A stretch of 8,974 nt of DNA. Origin: Syntrophaceae bacterium UBA7544 (GTDB taxonomy: Bacteria; Desulfobacterota; Syntrophia; Syntrophales; Smithellaceae). The position numbers were made by a program, and so were the translations under genes. The notes beneath the pieces were generated by a model. That model did not search any database and was not told where the DNA came from. It was given only the letters and a program-made list of their open reading frames with translations. The stretch covers positions 1 to 8,974 of the forward strand of contig DLME01000304.1 in the NCBI GenBank assembly GCA_002479215.1, in the 5' to 3' direction. Position 1 is the stretch's first letter. Each line of letters starts with the position of its first letter. Shown in pieces: positions 1 to 5,772 of this stretch.

Positions 1-53
1 CTACAAACAAACGACTTTGAAAAATTTATACGTTGTGAATTATGATTTGAAAG

Positions 54-121
54 GTGTAACGCCGGCGTCAGCCAGAGGCGGGCGCCCTTTCCCACCGATT
101 GGCTGTACGCAGTTGTTATGT
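54..121 (-). repeat. attC recombination site downstream of gene 1
   Basis: On the minus strand the site begins ACATAAC (115-121) and ends GTTACAC (54-60), close to the R'' and R' boxes of integron attC sites. The arms ACATAACAACTGCGTACAGCCA and TGGCTGACGCCGGCGTTACAC's partner pair over TAAC, GCGT and CAGCCA. One unpaired A lies just before CAGCCA, like the extrahelical bases that attC sites use for strand choice. The loop contains a further GGGCGCCC palindrome. The TAA stop of gene 1 lies inside the ACATAAC box. Recombination would be expected between G and TT of the GTTACAC end. Total length is 68 bp, within the attC range. Confidence 0.85.
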
Positions 122-544
122 TGGTTTTTGTCTTCCATAGACCAATTTGGCCTGTTTGGTTACAGAAGAATAGAACAATGCTGCCGACCTTGCGGGCGCG
201 TCCATGAAATAACCACCCTCATCCTCATGGGCGAGTAGAAAGTCATACAGGTACGATACGCTGTTTTTCAGCACTCTCAGCACTGGAGGGGTCATGACCT
301 CTTCCGAGTCGAGATGGGCAACGAACTTGTCGCGGTACTCGCGAACCCCATCGGCGTAAGTATCAAATTCTTGTTCGGATATGCCCAACTCTTGTAGCAG
401 TCCACGGGTAAAGACGCCAGGATCAGAAACAACCTTCTGCCAGTAGTGTTTCCCTCGCGGATCGGCAAAAAGCTTGCACCACTCCAACACGCAAATGTCC
501 ATGAAGTTGCCGTTAACGGTTGTCCAGATCGTCTTGTAAAACAA
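116..544 (-). CDS. Cassette gene 1: HEPN/AbiU2-like hypothetical protein, 5' end frameshifted
   Basis: Function unknown. The 142-residue frame begins at a TTG with no good ribosome-binding site, and the same frame stays open upstream to base 637. That upstream part reads as plausible protein (ESVFVESLFFVAIAFVTWL, then SIEQAGLGARLFYKT), so the TTG is probably not the true start. A strong Shine-Dalgarno and GTG (639-655) sit just upstream in a different frame. A one-base gain or two-base loss within the first few codons would join them into a protein of about 175 residues. The C-terminal half carries VREYRDKFVAHLDSE (R71, H77 of the short form). This resembles the R-x4-6-H motif of HEPN domains and the AHLD signature I associate with AbiU2-like HEPN proteins; that assignment is by eye. 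The TAA stop is donated by the attC that follows. The gene is GC-richer than genes 2 and 3. It may be a pseudogene, a sequencing error, or a gene with a non-standard start. Confidence 0.7.
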   Translation of the reverse strand: MFYKTIWTTVNGNFMDICVLEWCKLFADPRGKHYWQKVVSDPGVFTRGLLQELGISEQEFDTYADGVREYRDKFVAHLDSEEVMTPPVLRVLKNSVSYLYDFLLAHEDEGGYFMDAPARSAALFYSSVTKQAKLVYGRQKPT

Positions 545-638
545 GCGAGCCCCTAGACCAGCCTGCTCGATAGAAAGCCACGTTACGAAGGCAATGGCAA
601 CAAAGAATAAAGACTCGACGAAGACGCTTTCTATGCGT

Positions 639-655
639 CACGATTACGCCTCCTC
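639..655 (-). promoter_or_regulatory. Strong ribosome-binding site and GTG start, out of frame with gene 1
   Basis: On the minus strand GAGGAGG (649-655) is followed after 7 bases by GTG (639-641), an ideal initiation geometry. It lies about 15 bases after the end of the attC at 671-725, where a cassette gene should start. The GTG frame runs 42 codons with no protein-like character. The gene 1 frame is offset by one base and has a TGA overlapping this GTG (638-640). This marks the likely original start of gene 1 and localises the frameshift to the first few codons. Confidence 0.65.
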
Positions 656-670
656 ACACGTATCACAGCA

Positions 671-725
671 ACATAACGAAAAAATCAGCCGGAGCGTAGC
701 GATCGGCTGGATTGATTCGTTATAT
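671..725 (-). repeat. attC recombination site downstream of gene 2
   Basis: On the minus strand the site runs from ATATAAC (719-725) to GTTATGT (671-677), 55 bp in all. The left arm ATATAACGAATCAATCCAGCCG pairs with the complement of ACATAACGAAAAAATCAGCCG. There are only three mismatches and one unpaired C, which sits immediately before CAGCCG, the same place as the unpaired base in the attC at 54-121. The loop is about 12 bases. Gene 2 stops 5 bp before the site and the gene 1 start signals begin about 15 bp after it. This is the clearest attC of the three. Confidence 0.9.
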
Positions 726-730
726 TTCAG

Positions 731-1423
731 TTACTGGAGATTACTCGACACAAATTCTTCAACCCATTTCATCATGTCTGAAACTTGATTAATGTCGTAC
801 TCACTAAATTCGCCGTGTGCTGCTTTGTTTCGTAAATCAGCCCAAGTGATTATTTGTTTATGTATAATTTGATTGTATGCTTTATCTTTTAATAGATTGT
901 TTAAAGGGTGAATTGTATCTTTCGGTGAAAACTGAAGCTGGTGTTTTTCACATAATTTCCTTAAGGTTGATTCTAAAACTGCACCTATCATAACAGCAGC
1001 AGCATCTTTATAGTTTTCACTTAATAAGTGTTTTGCCTGCTCCAATATATCACCAAAAACATCAGCGCTTAATAATAAGCTTTGATTGAAAAAGTTACCT
1101 GTTTCAATGTCAATTTTCAAGGCTTTTAATATTGCAACCTTATAAAACACGTTGATAGATATGCTGTGATATTTCCTACTCTTCTCTTCTTCATTTAAGA
1201 ATTTTTTTAAATGAATACTTTTGCCATCTTCAATCCGATTAAGCAAGTTGAGACATCTAGTGTTCCAGATGGTGTATCGCTCATGATCAAATTTGCCATC
1301 CGTCATTTGGCCAAAATTATTTTTTTGACTTTCAATCGTCGGCGCAAATTTTGGTGCTTCTTCTATTAGTTCGGTGAGTTGGATCAATATTCTGTTTTCT
1401 AACTTCATTTGCATCAACTCCAT
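731..1423 (-). CDS. Cassette gene 2: HEPN-like domain protein, function unknown
   Basis: The 230-residue soluble protein has no signal peptide or membrane segment. The N-terminal half (about 1-115) is unrecognised and mostly helical in character. The C-terminal half (about 120-228) looks like an HEPN/DUF4145-type four-helix domain. It has a helix AAAVMIGAVLESTLRKLC (141-158), then TWADLRNKAAHGEF with R198, N199 and H203, a good match to the R-x4-6-H catalytic signature of HEPN RNases. Those residues are visible; ribonuclease activity is inference. The true start may be the ATG of codon 6 (1406-1408): GGAG within the ATGGAG of the first codons lies 9 bases before it, whereas the first ATG has only an A-rich leader without a Shine-Dalgarno. 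The stop falls 5 bp before an attC. The gene is AT-rich. It follows gene 3 with no clear attC between them, so the two may share one cassette. Confidence 0.82.
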   Translation of the reverse strand: MELMQMKLENRILIQLTELIEEAPKFAPTIESQKNNFGQMTDGKFDHERYTIWNTRCLNLLNRIEDGKSIHLKKFLNEEEKSRKYHSISINVFYKVAILKALKIDIETGNFFNQSLLLSADVFGDILEQAKHLLSENYKDAAAVMIGAVLESTLRKLCEKHQLQFSPKDTIHPLNNLLKDKAYNQIIHKQIITWADLRNKAAHGEFSEYDINQVSDMMKWVEEFVSSNLQ

Positions 1424-1547
1424 TATTTTTTAATTCAGCATTTAACAATTAATATACCTGCTGGGTATTTTCCGAAATTTCGTGGAATCCTACTTCAATT
1501 CATAAAAAAAAGAAAAGTGATGGATTCTGTTTGAAGTGGTATTTCTG
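1424..1547 (-). other. Spacer between genes 3 and 2 with a lone attC-type core and interleaved inverted repeats
   Basis: On the minus strand GTTAAAT (1440-1446) fits the GTTRRRY core consensus exactly and sits shortly before gene 2, where an attC should end. No matching RYYYAAC half or paired arms are found between it and gene 3. The spacer also contains two short inverted repeats that interleave: GAATCC (1485-1490) with GGATTC (1522-1527), and ACTTCAA (1492-1498) with TTGAAGT (1531-1537). A T-rich tract on the minus strand lies between them. It is either a decayed attC or plain intergenic DNA of a two-gene cassette. Confidence 0.4.
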
Positions 1548-2345
1548 TCATGACTTCGCTTTGTCATTTCTTTTTTCGATTGCCTTACGTTTCTCAGCAG
1601 GCAATTTCTTATAAAGTTCTTCAACTTGCTTGGGATGACTAATCATTTGGTCGGCAATTGAATTTATAAGAACTAATAGTTGACTTGCAGTATCCCTGTC
1701 ATCCTTTATATCTAATACGCCAGGATGAACAGCTTCATTCCCAATTACGCGAACAATATCTAATGACTTTTGAACGACAGGGTTCAACCCTTTTGACACA
1801 AGACTGGCAATATCATCATCAATATTTTTACCTTTTTCCCCAAGATGTATACACAAATTTTGAACGCATAGTCGTAATAAAGCAACTGCGCCTCTAGGGG
1901 ATAGTCCAAGAATCGCTCTAGCTTCCTCAAAATCATGTATAATGTTTTCAGATAAATCAGGATTTGGATGGATTCCAAGCTTTTCATTTGGAAACAGAAG
2001 ATTATCATGCACCCAAACAGCTATTTTATTACAGTTATAACATTTGCTTAAATAAAGATTATTAACGCCATCGTATACATAGGTTCCTCTTTCGTTTTTT
2101 TCTAGGAATACTAAACCTGTGCCCATATTGTCATACCATTTCAACCATATCTTCATATCCTCTGATGATATGTCCGGAGCTGCGATAAACCGTTTTTTTA
2201 TTTCGTCGTTAGGGATACGTGGCGTTTGATTTTTATTGCGATATTCACCAAAGACATCTAACCAATACTGGGTTGTATACGCACCACAATGAGGACAATC
2301 AAAGGCTGTTGCAGATATTGATGGTGGAATTGATTTTTTTGTCAT
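1548..2345 (-). CDS. Cassette gene 3: DUF4145 domain protein with zinc-binding cysteines
   Basis: The 265-residue protein matches the layout of DUF4145 (HEPN-related) proteins. Near the N-terminus is CPHC (C17, C20) and further on CYNC (C102, C105), a four-cysteine set that probably binds one zinc. The C-terminal domain (about 135-235) contains EARAILGLSPRGAVALLRLC and then VIGNEAVHPG with N203 and H207. The arginine usual in catalytic HEPN motifs is replaced by glycine here, so it may be a non-catalytic or nucleic-acid-binding version. The tail from about 240 is highly charged and lysine-rich. DUF4145 domains are known from restriction-associated and other defence-linked proteins, but the function of this protein is unknown. 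The ATG is preceded by GGAG about 11 bases upstream. The gene begins 31 bp after the attC at 2377-2435. Confidence 0.85.
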   Translation of the reverse strand: MTKKSIPPSISATAFDCPHCGAYTTQYWLDVFGEYRNKNQTPRIPNDEIKKRFIAAPDISSEDMKIWLKWYDNMGTGLVFLEKNERGTYVYDGVNNLYLSKCYNCNKIAVWVHDNLLFPNEKLGIHPNPDLSENIIHDFEEARAILGLSPRGAVALLRLCVQNLCIHLGEKGKNIDDDIASLVSKGLNPVVQKSLDIVRVIGNEAVHPGVLDIKDDRDTASQLLVLINSIADQMISHPKQVEELYKKLPAEKRKAIEKRNDKAKS

Positions 2346-2376
2346 TATTTTCTTATCTCCGTTTTGATTTTTATTC

Positions 2377-2435
2377 GACTAACGGCCTAAATTAGCCACG
2401 ATATTTACGAGTCGACTGAATTTGCCTTGTTATGT
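2377..2435 (-). repeat. attC recombination site downstream of gene 4
   Basis: On the minus strand the 59-bp site starts ACATAAC (2429-2435) and ends GTTAGTC (2377-2383). The arms pair as ACATAAC-AAGGC-AAATTCAG against GACTAAC-GGCC-TAAATTAG, with a small internal bulge and an unpaired C before AG. That unpaired base again corresponds in position to those of the other two attC sites. The central loop of about 20 bases contains the TAA stop of gene 4. The R boxes carry one mismatch each to RYYYAAC and GTTRRRY. Confidence 0.8.
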
Positions 2436-3097
2436 GAGCTTTGGTTTTTTAAAATATTATCCATTTCAAGAACAATTGATTCTCCAAAATCAAGGATCCA
2501 GTCTGCTGCATGAGGATCGACTTCAGTCCCATGCGCGGCACGGTTACCGAGAGCTACTAAATCCATTAATCCAGCAGAGACTTGCGGTGGCAATATTTGT
2601 TCATTTTGCAGTTCCCTTATCAATTTGCCAAGAGACGTTCCTTGTGATCTGATTTTATAGTTTTCAGCAATCTTGCGAATTCGTTTTTCAATTTCTATAC
2701 GAAAGGCAACTAAGCTTAAATTAGAATCAGTGTTTGCCACTTCACGAATATATGCAATCGGATCTTCAATAGAAATATGACCTTGAGAAGCTGCAGATTT
2801 CGAAACTGTTGCCGTTCCAGAAGCCATTAGAGTTGGAAGCTCTATGTTCGACCAGCCACGAATAACCTTGTCAGTGGCAGCCTTGACTTCAGCAAGTTCA
2901 ATTTTGATACCACCTGGAAGTTCAAGAGTTTTTACACCAGAGGAGACTAGGGTCTTTAGCAAGGCACCGGAAAAAGGGAGAGCTGTAATTAAAAGCAAAG
3001 CGATAGCAGTTATATCAATTCCGAGGTCAGGCCGAAATATATGCGATATTAAGAGAAAGATAGCCCCTAGGCTTATGAGGTATTTAAGTTTTTCCAT
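2405..3097 (-). CDS. Cassette gene 4: membrane-anchored HEPN-like protein, function unknown
   Basis: The 230-residue protein has two hydrophobic helices at about 5-21 and 26-48, with a short FRPDLG link between them, so it is probably a hairpin-anchored inner-membrane protein. A middle linker (about 60-110) leads to a soluble helical domain (about 112-215). That domain contains AFRIEIEKRIRKIAENY and then LVALGNRAAHGTEVDP with N185, R186 and H189. This GN-R-A-A-H segment is the HEPN/DUF4145-like signature, with glycine at the usual arginine position. The start ATG has GAGG 9 bases upstream. The last nine residues (from H222, HNKANSVDS) are encoded by the attC itself, which also supplies the stop. 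As the rightmost cassette gene it abuts the broken ribonuclease gene across 246 bp. I do not recognise a named family beyond the domain resemblance. Confidence 0.82.
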   Translation of the reverse strand: MEKLKYLISLGAIFLLISHIFRPDLGIDITAIALLLITALPFSGALLKTLVSSGVKTLELPGGIKIELAEVKAATDKVIRGWSNIELPTLMASGTATVSKSAASQGHISIEDPIAYIREVANTDSNLSLVAFRIEIEKRIRKIAENYKIRSQGTSLGKLIRELQNEQILPPQVSAGLMDLVALGNRAAHGTEVDPHAADWILDFGESIVLEMDNILKNQSSHNKANSVDS

Positions 3098-3343
3098 TCA
3101 TTGTTGCCTCATATTATTATTCAAGCACATAGTTTATCGCCTTGTTTCTCGGCGGGAAAAAAATATTTTAATGTGTTATGCATATCATATTTTCAATGAG
3201 ACAACATCAATGATTACAGGGTGAAATACTGCATTTTCGTCAAGATCATCGTTTTGCGGACTTCAGGAAGCTATCTTTAATCCATAATATACTGTTTGGT
3301 ATATGAAATTGATGTTTCCTAAACCTGACATCTGATGAATTGA
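3098..3343. other. Non-coding spacer at the cassette/chromosome boundary
   Basis: This 246-bp AT-rich stretch separates the ribonuclease gene from the first cassette gene. It should contain the attI or array boundary and a promoter for gene 4, but I cannot identify either with confidence. Visible structures are a small hairpin overlapping the ribonuclease stop (CTGAT ... ATCAG, 3332-3347) and a hairpin ATATAC-TGTTTG-GTATAT (3287-3304). Neither has a T-tract that would make it a standard terminator. The segment 3199-3257 is weakly attC-like, with poor arm pairing. Confidence 0.4.
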
Positions 3344-4261
3344 TCAGCCAATTCTCTTGAAATCTATGAACCCCTGCTCCATATCGGTGCGAATCAGCTG
3401 CACTCGAATCCTGTGGCCCACATCCATGCCTTCGAAACCAGATACCAGTTTTCCTTCAATGGGAGGATGAAGAATGCGAACCCATGTGCCCTTGGAGGCC
3501 GCACCGGTTACAATTGCATCGAAACGTTCACCAATTCTGGACTCTAAAAGAATTGCTGCAGCCGATTTGCTGACCTGTCGTTCCACTTTATTGGCAGCAT
3601 CTTCTCCCTCTGTGCAATGTTTAGCCAGAACTTCCAGTTCATTATTGCTATAGGGCAAAGTTTCTCCTCCTATGGCTGCCTTCAATAAGCGTTGTGTGAT
3701 CAGATCGATATACCGACGATTAGGGGCCGTGGAATGGGTATAGTCTCTGACCGCGAGACCAAAGTGTCCAGGGGAGGCCGTATCGCCTGGAAGTTCTGCA
3801 ACGTATTCACCGGCCCCCATAAGTTTGATAACAGCTAGGGAGAGATCAGGGAATCTGACCGGGTCGGCTGTTTTCTCCTTGGTCAGAAACTCCTCCAAGG
3901 CTTTTGCATCCGGATCAGGAGGAAGCTTGAACCCACGTTCCCCGGCAAGCTCGACAATTCGTTCCCATCGTTTTGGAGTGCGGACTACGCGGCGGATAGA
4001 AGGGAATTTTTTTGACGAGAGATACCGGGCGGTCACGCCATTGGCCCCTATCATGAAATCTTCGATAATGTCCTTGGCGCGGTTCTTTTTTTCTTCTTCA
4101 AGATCACGGATTTCATCACCTTTGAATATAGGTTTCACCTCAATGGTTTCCAGACTCAGAGCTCCGTGAATGTGCCGGAGGACTTTCATGCTTTGTGCTA
4201 CCTTATCCTGCATGCGCAAATTATCAGCAAGTCCATTTGTGGCAGTAATAGCCTCAGGCAC
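3344..4261 (-). CDS. RNB ribonuclease, C-terminal fragment
   Basis: The remaining frame has a possible GTG start at 4261, but no Shine-Dalgarno, and 24 conserved codons lie between the TAA and that GTG. Independent translation from this start is therefore doubtful. It holds DFMIGANG (68-75), the RNB core and HSTAPNRRYIDLITQR (176-191); the paired arginines are those that contact RNA phosphates in RNase II. An S1/OB-like tail (about 244-303) with GTWVRILHPPIEGKLVSG follows. It is best treated as the 3' part of one interrupted gene. Confidence 0.72.
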   Translation of the reverse strand: MPEAITATNGLADNLRMQDKVAQSMKVLRHIHGALSLETIEVKPIFKGDEIRDLEEEKKNRAKDIIEDFMIGANGVTARYLSSKKFPSIRRVVRTPKRWERIVELAGERGFKLPPDPDAKALEEFLTKEKTADPVRFPDLSLAVIKLMGAGEYVAELPGDTASPGHFGLAVRDYTHSTAPNRRYIDLITQRLLKAAIGGETLPYSNNELEVLAKHCTEGEDAANKVERQVSKSAAAILLESRIGERFDAIVTGAASKGTWVRILHPPIEGKLVSGFEGMDVGHRIRVQLIRTDMEQGFIDFKRIG

Positions 4262-4333
4262 AATTTCTTTCTCTTCCAGCCACGCGGCAACACTATTATA
4301 CGCGAGTTTTGCATGATTGCGGACATGGGCTCT

Positions 4334-4819
4334 TTAAATATCCGACGTTTTTAGGGAACCGTCTGAACCAACCACCATTTCGATGACGATTGCCGGTCGA
4401 TCCTCATTATAATTCAATGATGTGAAGTTGGTAGAAAGTTTTTCGGGTAGCATCGGGAATATCTCAGCCGCTGTATATACAGAGGTTGTATTGTGCTTAG
4501 CATGGTCATCGATCACTGACTTGCTCTTAACGATCGAGTCGACATCAGCCACCGCAACAAGAACCTTTACTTCATCACCTTGCATCGCCTCGGCAACAGT
4601 GAGTTGATCCAAGTCACGTGAATCATCATTATCAATGGAAGCCCATAAAAGATTCCTAAGGTCACGAACCTGTTCACTGTCAATTGTTGCAGGAGCAAGA
4701 ATCTTGCTAAGTTCTGAGAGTGCATCACCGGAAAACTCCGGGAGCAAGCCTTTCTCCAGCATCACTCTCTGGGCGATTCTCTGTAGAATAGAACGGTGCT
4801 GTTTATCGGTCGACGTCAT
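4334..4819 (-). CDS. RNB ribonuclease, N-terminal fragment
   Basis: This 161-residue fragment contains the N-terminal helical segment and the first half of the RNB catalytic domain. SIDNDDSRDLDQL (61-73) aligns with the magnesium-binding segment of RNase II: D63, D69 and D71 match three of the four aspartates, while the fourth position is Q72. VADVDSIVKSKSVIDDHA (90-107) and TSVYTAAEIFPMLPEKLS follow the usual RNB pattern. On its own it lacks the RNA-clamping C-terminal half, so it is unlikely to be active unless the TAA is read through. Confidence 0.75.
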   Translation of the reverse strand: MTSTDKQHRSILQRIAQRVMLEKGLLPEFSGDALSELSKILAPATIDSEQVRDLRNLLWASIDNDDSRDLDQLTVAEAMQGDEVKVLVAVADVDSIVKSKSVIDDHAKHNTTSVYTAAEIFPMLPEKLSTNFTSLNYNEDRPAIVIEMVVGSDGSLKTSDI

Positions 4820-4881
4820 TTTCCATCTCCTTTTTTGTTTCTCAGCGGCATACCATTGTGACCTGCCCCAGAACTTGTAAC

Positions 4882-4999
4882 ACCAATTCGCTTTCTTTGG
4901 CTAACTTTGTTGGCGTCGTCGTCGGCTTCTTCAACGTATAGTACAATACGTCTCCAGCGCCTCCTTCTCGCCGAAGCTGATCCTTTGAAAGCGATTGGT
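4882..4999. repeat. Imperfect inverted repeat of about 118 bp
   Basis: The spacer between tpiA and the ribonuclease gene is largely one imperfect palindrome. The left arm begins ACCAATTCGCTTTCTTTGG and the reverse complement of the right arm begins ACCAATCGCTTTCAAAGGA. The arms share further matches (GCT/AGC, GGCG) and meet at ACGTAT (4934-4939) and ATACGT (4946-4951) around a 6-base centre. It could fold into a long hairpin in RNA from the operon and might act as a terminator or mRNA-stability element. It could also be a small non-autonomous mobile repeat. No second copy is in the window. Confidence 0.6.
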
Positions 5000-5005
5000 A
5001 TGAAA

Positions 5006-5761
5006 TTATTTCTTTGCGGAGATTTGTTGGATGATACCGAGAAATGCGTCCGGCTTTAGAGATGCTCCGCCGACGAGCGCTCCGTCGATATTTTCCATGC
5101 CGATTAATTCACCGATATTGTCTTTGGTGACGCTGCCGCCATAGAGTATGCGGATGTCGTTAGCCGCGTTGCCATACAAGTCTTTTAAGATGCCGCGTAT
5201 AAATTTATGAACTTCTTCGGCTTGGTTCGATGTGGCGACTTTGCCTGTTCCAATTGCCCATACCGGCTCGTAAGCGATGACAATATTGTCTATTTTTTCC
5301 ACACCGCTGAGTCCCTGTTTTACCTGTCTGCCGACGACCGATTGGGTAATTCCTTTTACTCTTTCCTCGTCAGTTTCTCCCACGCACATGATCGACTTCA
5401 AACCCACAGCCAACGCTTTCTTGACTTTTAAATTCACGTCATTGTCTTGTTCATGAAAATATTTCCGCCGTTCCGAATGGCCGATGATGACATAAGTGCA
5501 ACCGGTATCCTTAAGCATCCCCGAGGCAATTTCTCCGGTGAATGCGCCCTTATCTTCGTAATGCATATTTTGCGCAGCCAAGGATACTTTGGAACCCTTG
5601 ATCGCGTCACCAACGCTATACAAGGAGGTAAAAGGAGGAGCTATAATTACTTCACCATTTTTGATGTCCTTCGTGCCTTCTTTGATCGCCTTGGCCAGAG
5701 TGACTGATTCCTGTATTGTGTTGTGCATTTTCCAGTTGCCAGCTACAATCCAATTTCTCAT
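5006..5761 (-). CDS. tpiA: Triosephosphate isomerase
   Basis: This cytoplasmic enzyme interconverts dihydroxyacetone phosphate and glyceraldehyde 3-phosphate. The 251-residue length is typical. The active-site residues are all visible: N9 and K11 in AGNWKM, H95 in IIGHSERR, E165 in AYEPVWAIGTG with the phosphate-gripping loop after it, and the phosphate-binding LYGGSV (207-211) and GALVGGASL near the C-terminus. The start ATG has AGGAG 7 bases upstream. It begins 11 bp after the pgk stop, so it is the last gene of the gap-pgk-tpiA operon. The secG gene that often follows tpiA in related bacteria is absent; a palindromic spacer follows instead. Confidence 0.98.
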   Translation of the reverse strand: MRNWIVAGNWKMHNTIQESVTLAKAIKEGTKDIKNGEVIIAPPFTSLYSVGDAIKGSKVSLAAQNMHYEDKGAFTGEIASGMLKDTGCTYVIIGHSERRKYFHEQDNDVNLKVKKALAVGLKSIMCVGETDEERVKGITQSVVGRQVKQGLSGVEKIDNIVIAYEPVWAIGTGKVATSNQAEEVHKFIRGILKDLYGNAANDIRILYGGSVTKDNIGELIGMENIDGALVGGASLKPDAFLGIIQQISAKK

Positions 5762-5772
5762 TGCTTTTCTCC

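Larger units (their letters stand above)
54..3097 (-). mobile_element. Integron gene-cassette array without visible integrase (CALIN-like)
   Basis: The region holds four minus-strand genes of unknown function separated by three attC-like sites in the same orientation. Reading on the minus strand, the order is gene 4, attC, gene 3 plus gene 2, attC, gene 1, attC. Short non-coding gaps, stop codons at or inside attC, and starts shortly after attC are the classical cassette layout. Base composition varies: genes 2 and 3 are AT-rich and gene 1 is clearly more GC-rich, as expected for independently acquired cassettes. No integron integrase gene or convincing attI is present. The DNA to the right is a ribonuclease gene and glycolysis genes, where attI would be expected for this orientation. 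The array continues or ends beyond the left edge. Both a cluster of attC sites lacking an integrase and the distal part of a rearranged integron fit. Confidence 0.78.
3344..4819 (-). pseudogene. RNB-domain exoribonuclease (RNase II family) split by one in-frame TAA
   Basis: One reading frame of 491 codons encodes an RNase II-type 3'-5' exoribonuclease, with a TAA at codon 162 (4334-4336). The sequence before the stop ends LKTSDI and after it continues RAHVRNHAKLAYNSVAAWLEE in the same frame. This matches the (D)IYRA-VRN-AKLAYN segment I would expect in the family. A TAT/TAC to TAA point change of the tyrosine is therefore the simplest explanation. Nothing else is missing: the Asp-rich active site is upstream of the stop, the NRRY motif and a C-terminal S1-like domain are downstream. 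Start: ATG with AGGAG about 7 bases upstream. The gene probably became inactive recently, is truncated into two pieces, or carries a sequencing error. It lies between the cassette array and the glycolysis operon. Confidence 0.8.

Noticed and set aside
17..238. Plus-strand 73-codon frame at the left edge
   Set aside because: It runs through the attC at 54-121 and antisense to gene 1; no domain or start signal supports it.
594..788. Plus-strand 64-codon frame over the attC at 671-725
   Set aside because: It crosses the attC and the ends of genes 1 and 2, has no ribosome-binding site and no protein-like features.
54..2435. CRISPR array
   Set aside because: The three repeated elements differ in sequence, are hundreds of bases apart and are individually palindromic, as attC sites are; there are no regular spacers.
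3199..3257. A 59-bp attC-like or attI-like segment (AGACAAC ... GTTTTGC on the plus strand)
   Set aside because: Its length and position before gene 4 are suggestive, but the arms pair only around ATGAT and the boxes fit the consensus poorly.
3825..4169. Open frames on the plus strand across the ribonuclease, tpiA, pgk, gap and pyk genes
   Set aside because: They lie opposite strongly conserved minus-strand proteins and show low-complexity serine- or arginine-rich translations typical of antisense shadows.
4334..4336. Programmed recoding of the in-frame TAA (selenocysteine or pyrrolysine)
   Set aside because: Those systems use TGA and TAG; TAA recoding is not expected. A tyrosine point mutation explains it.
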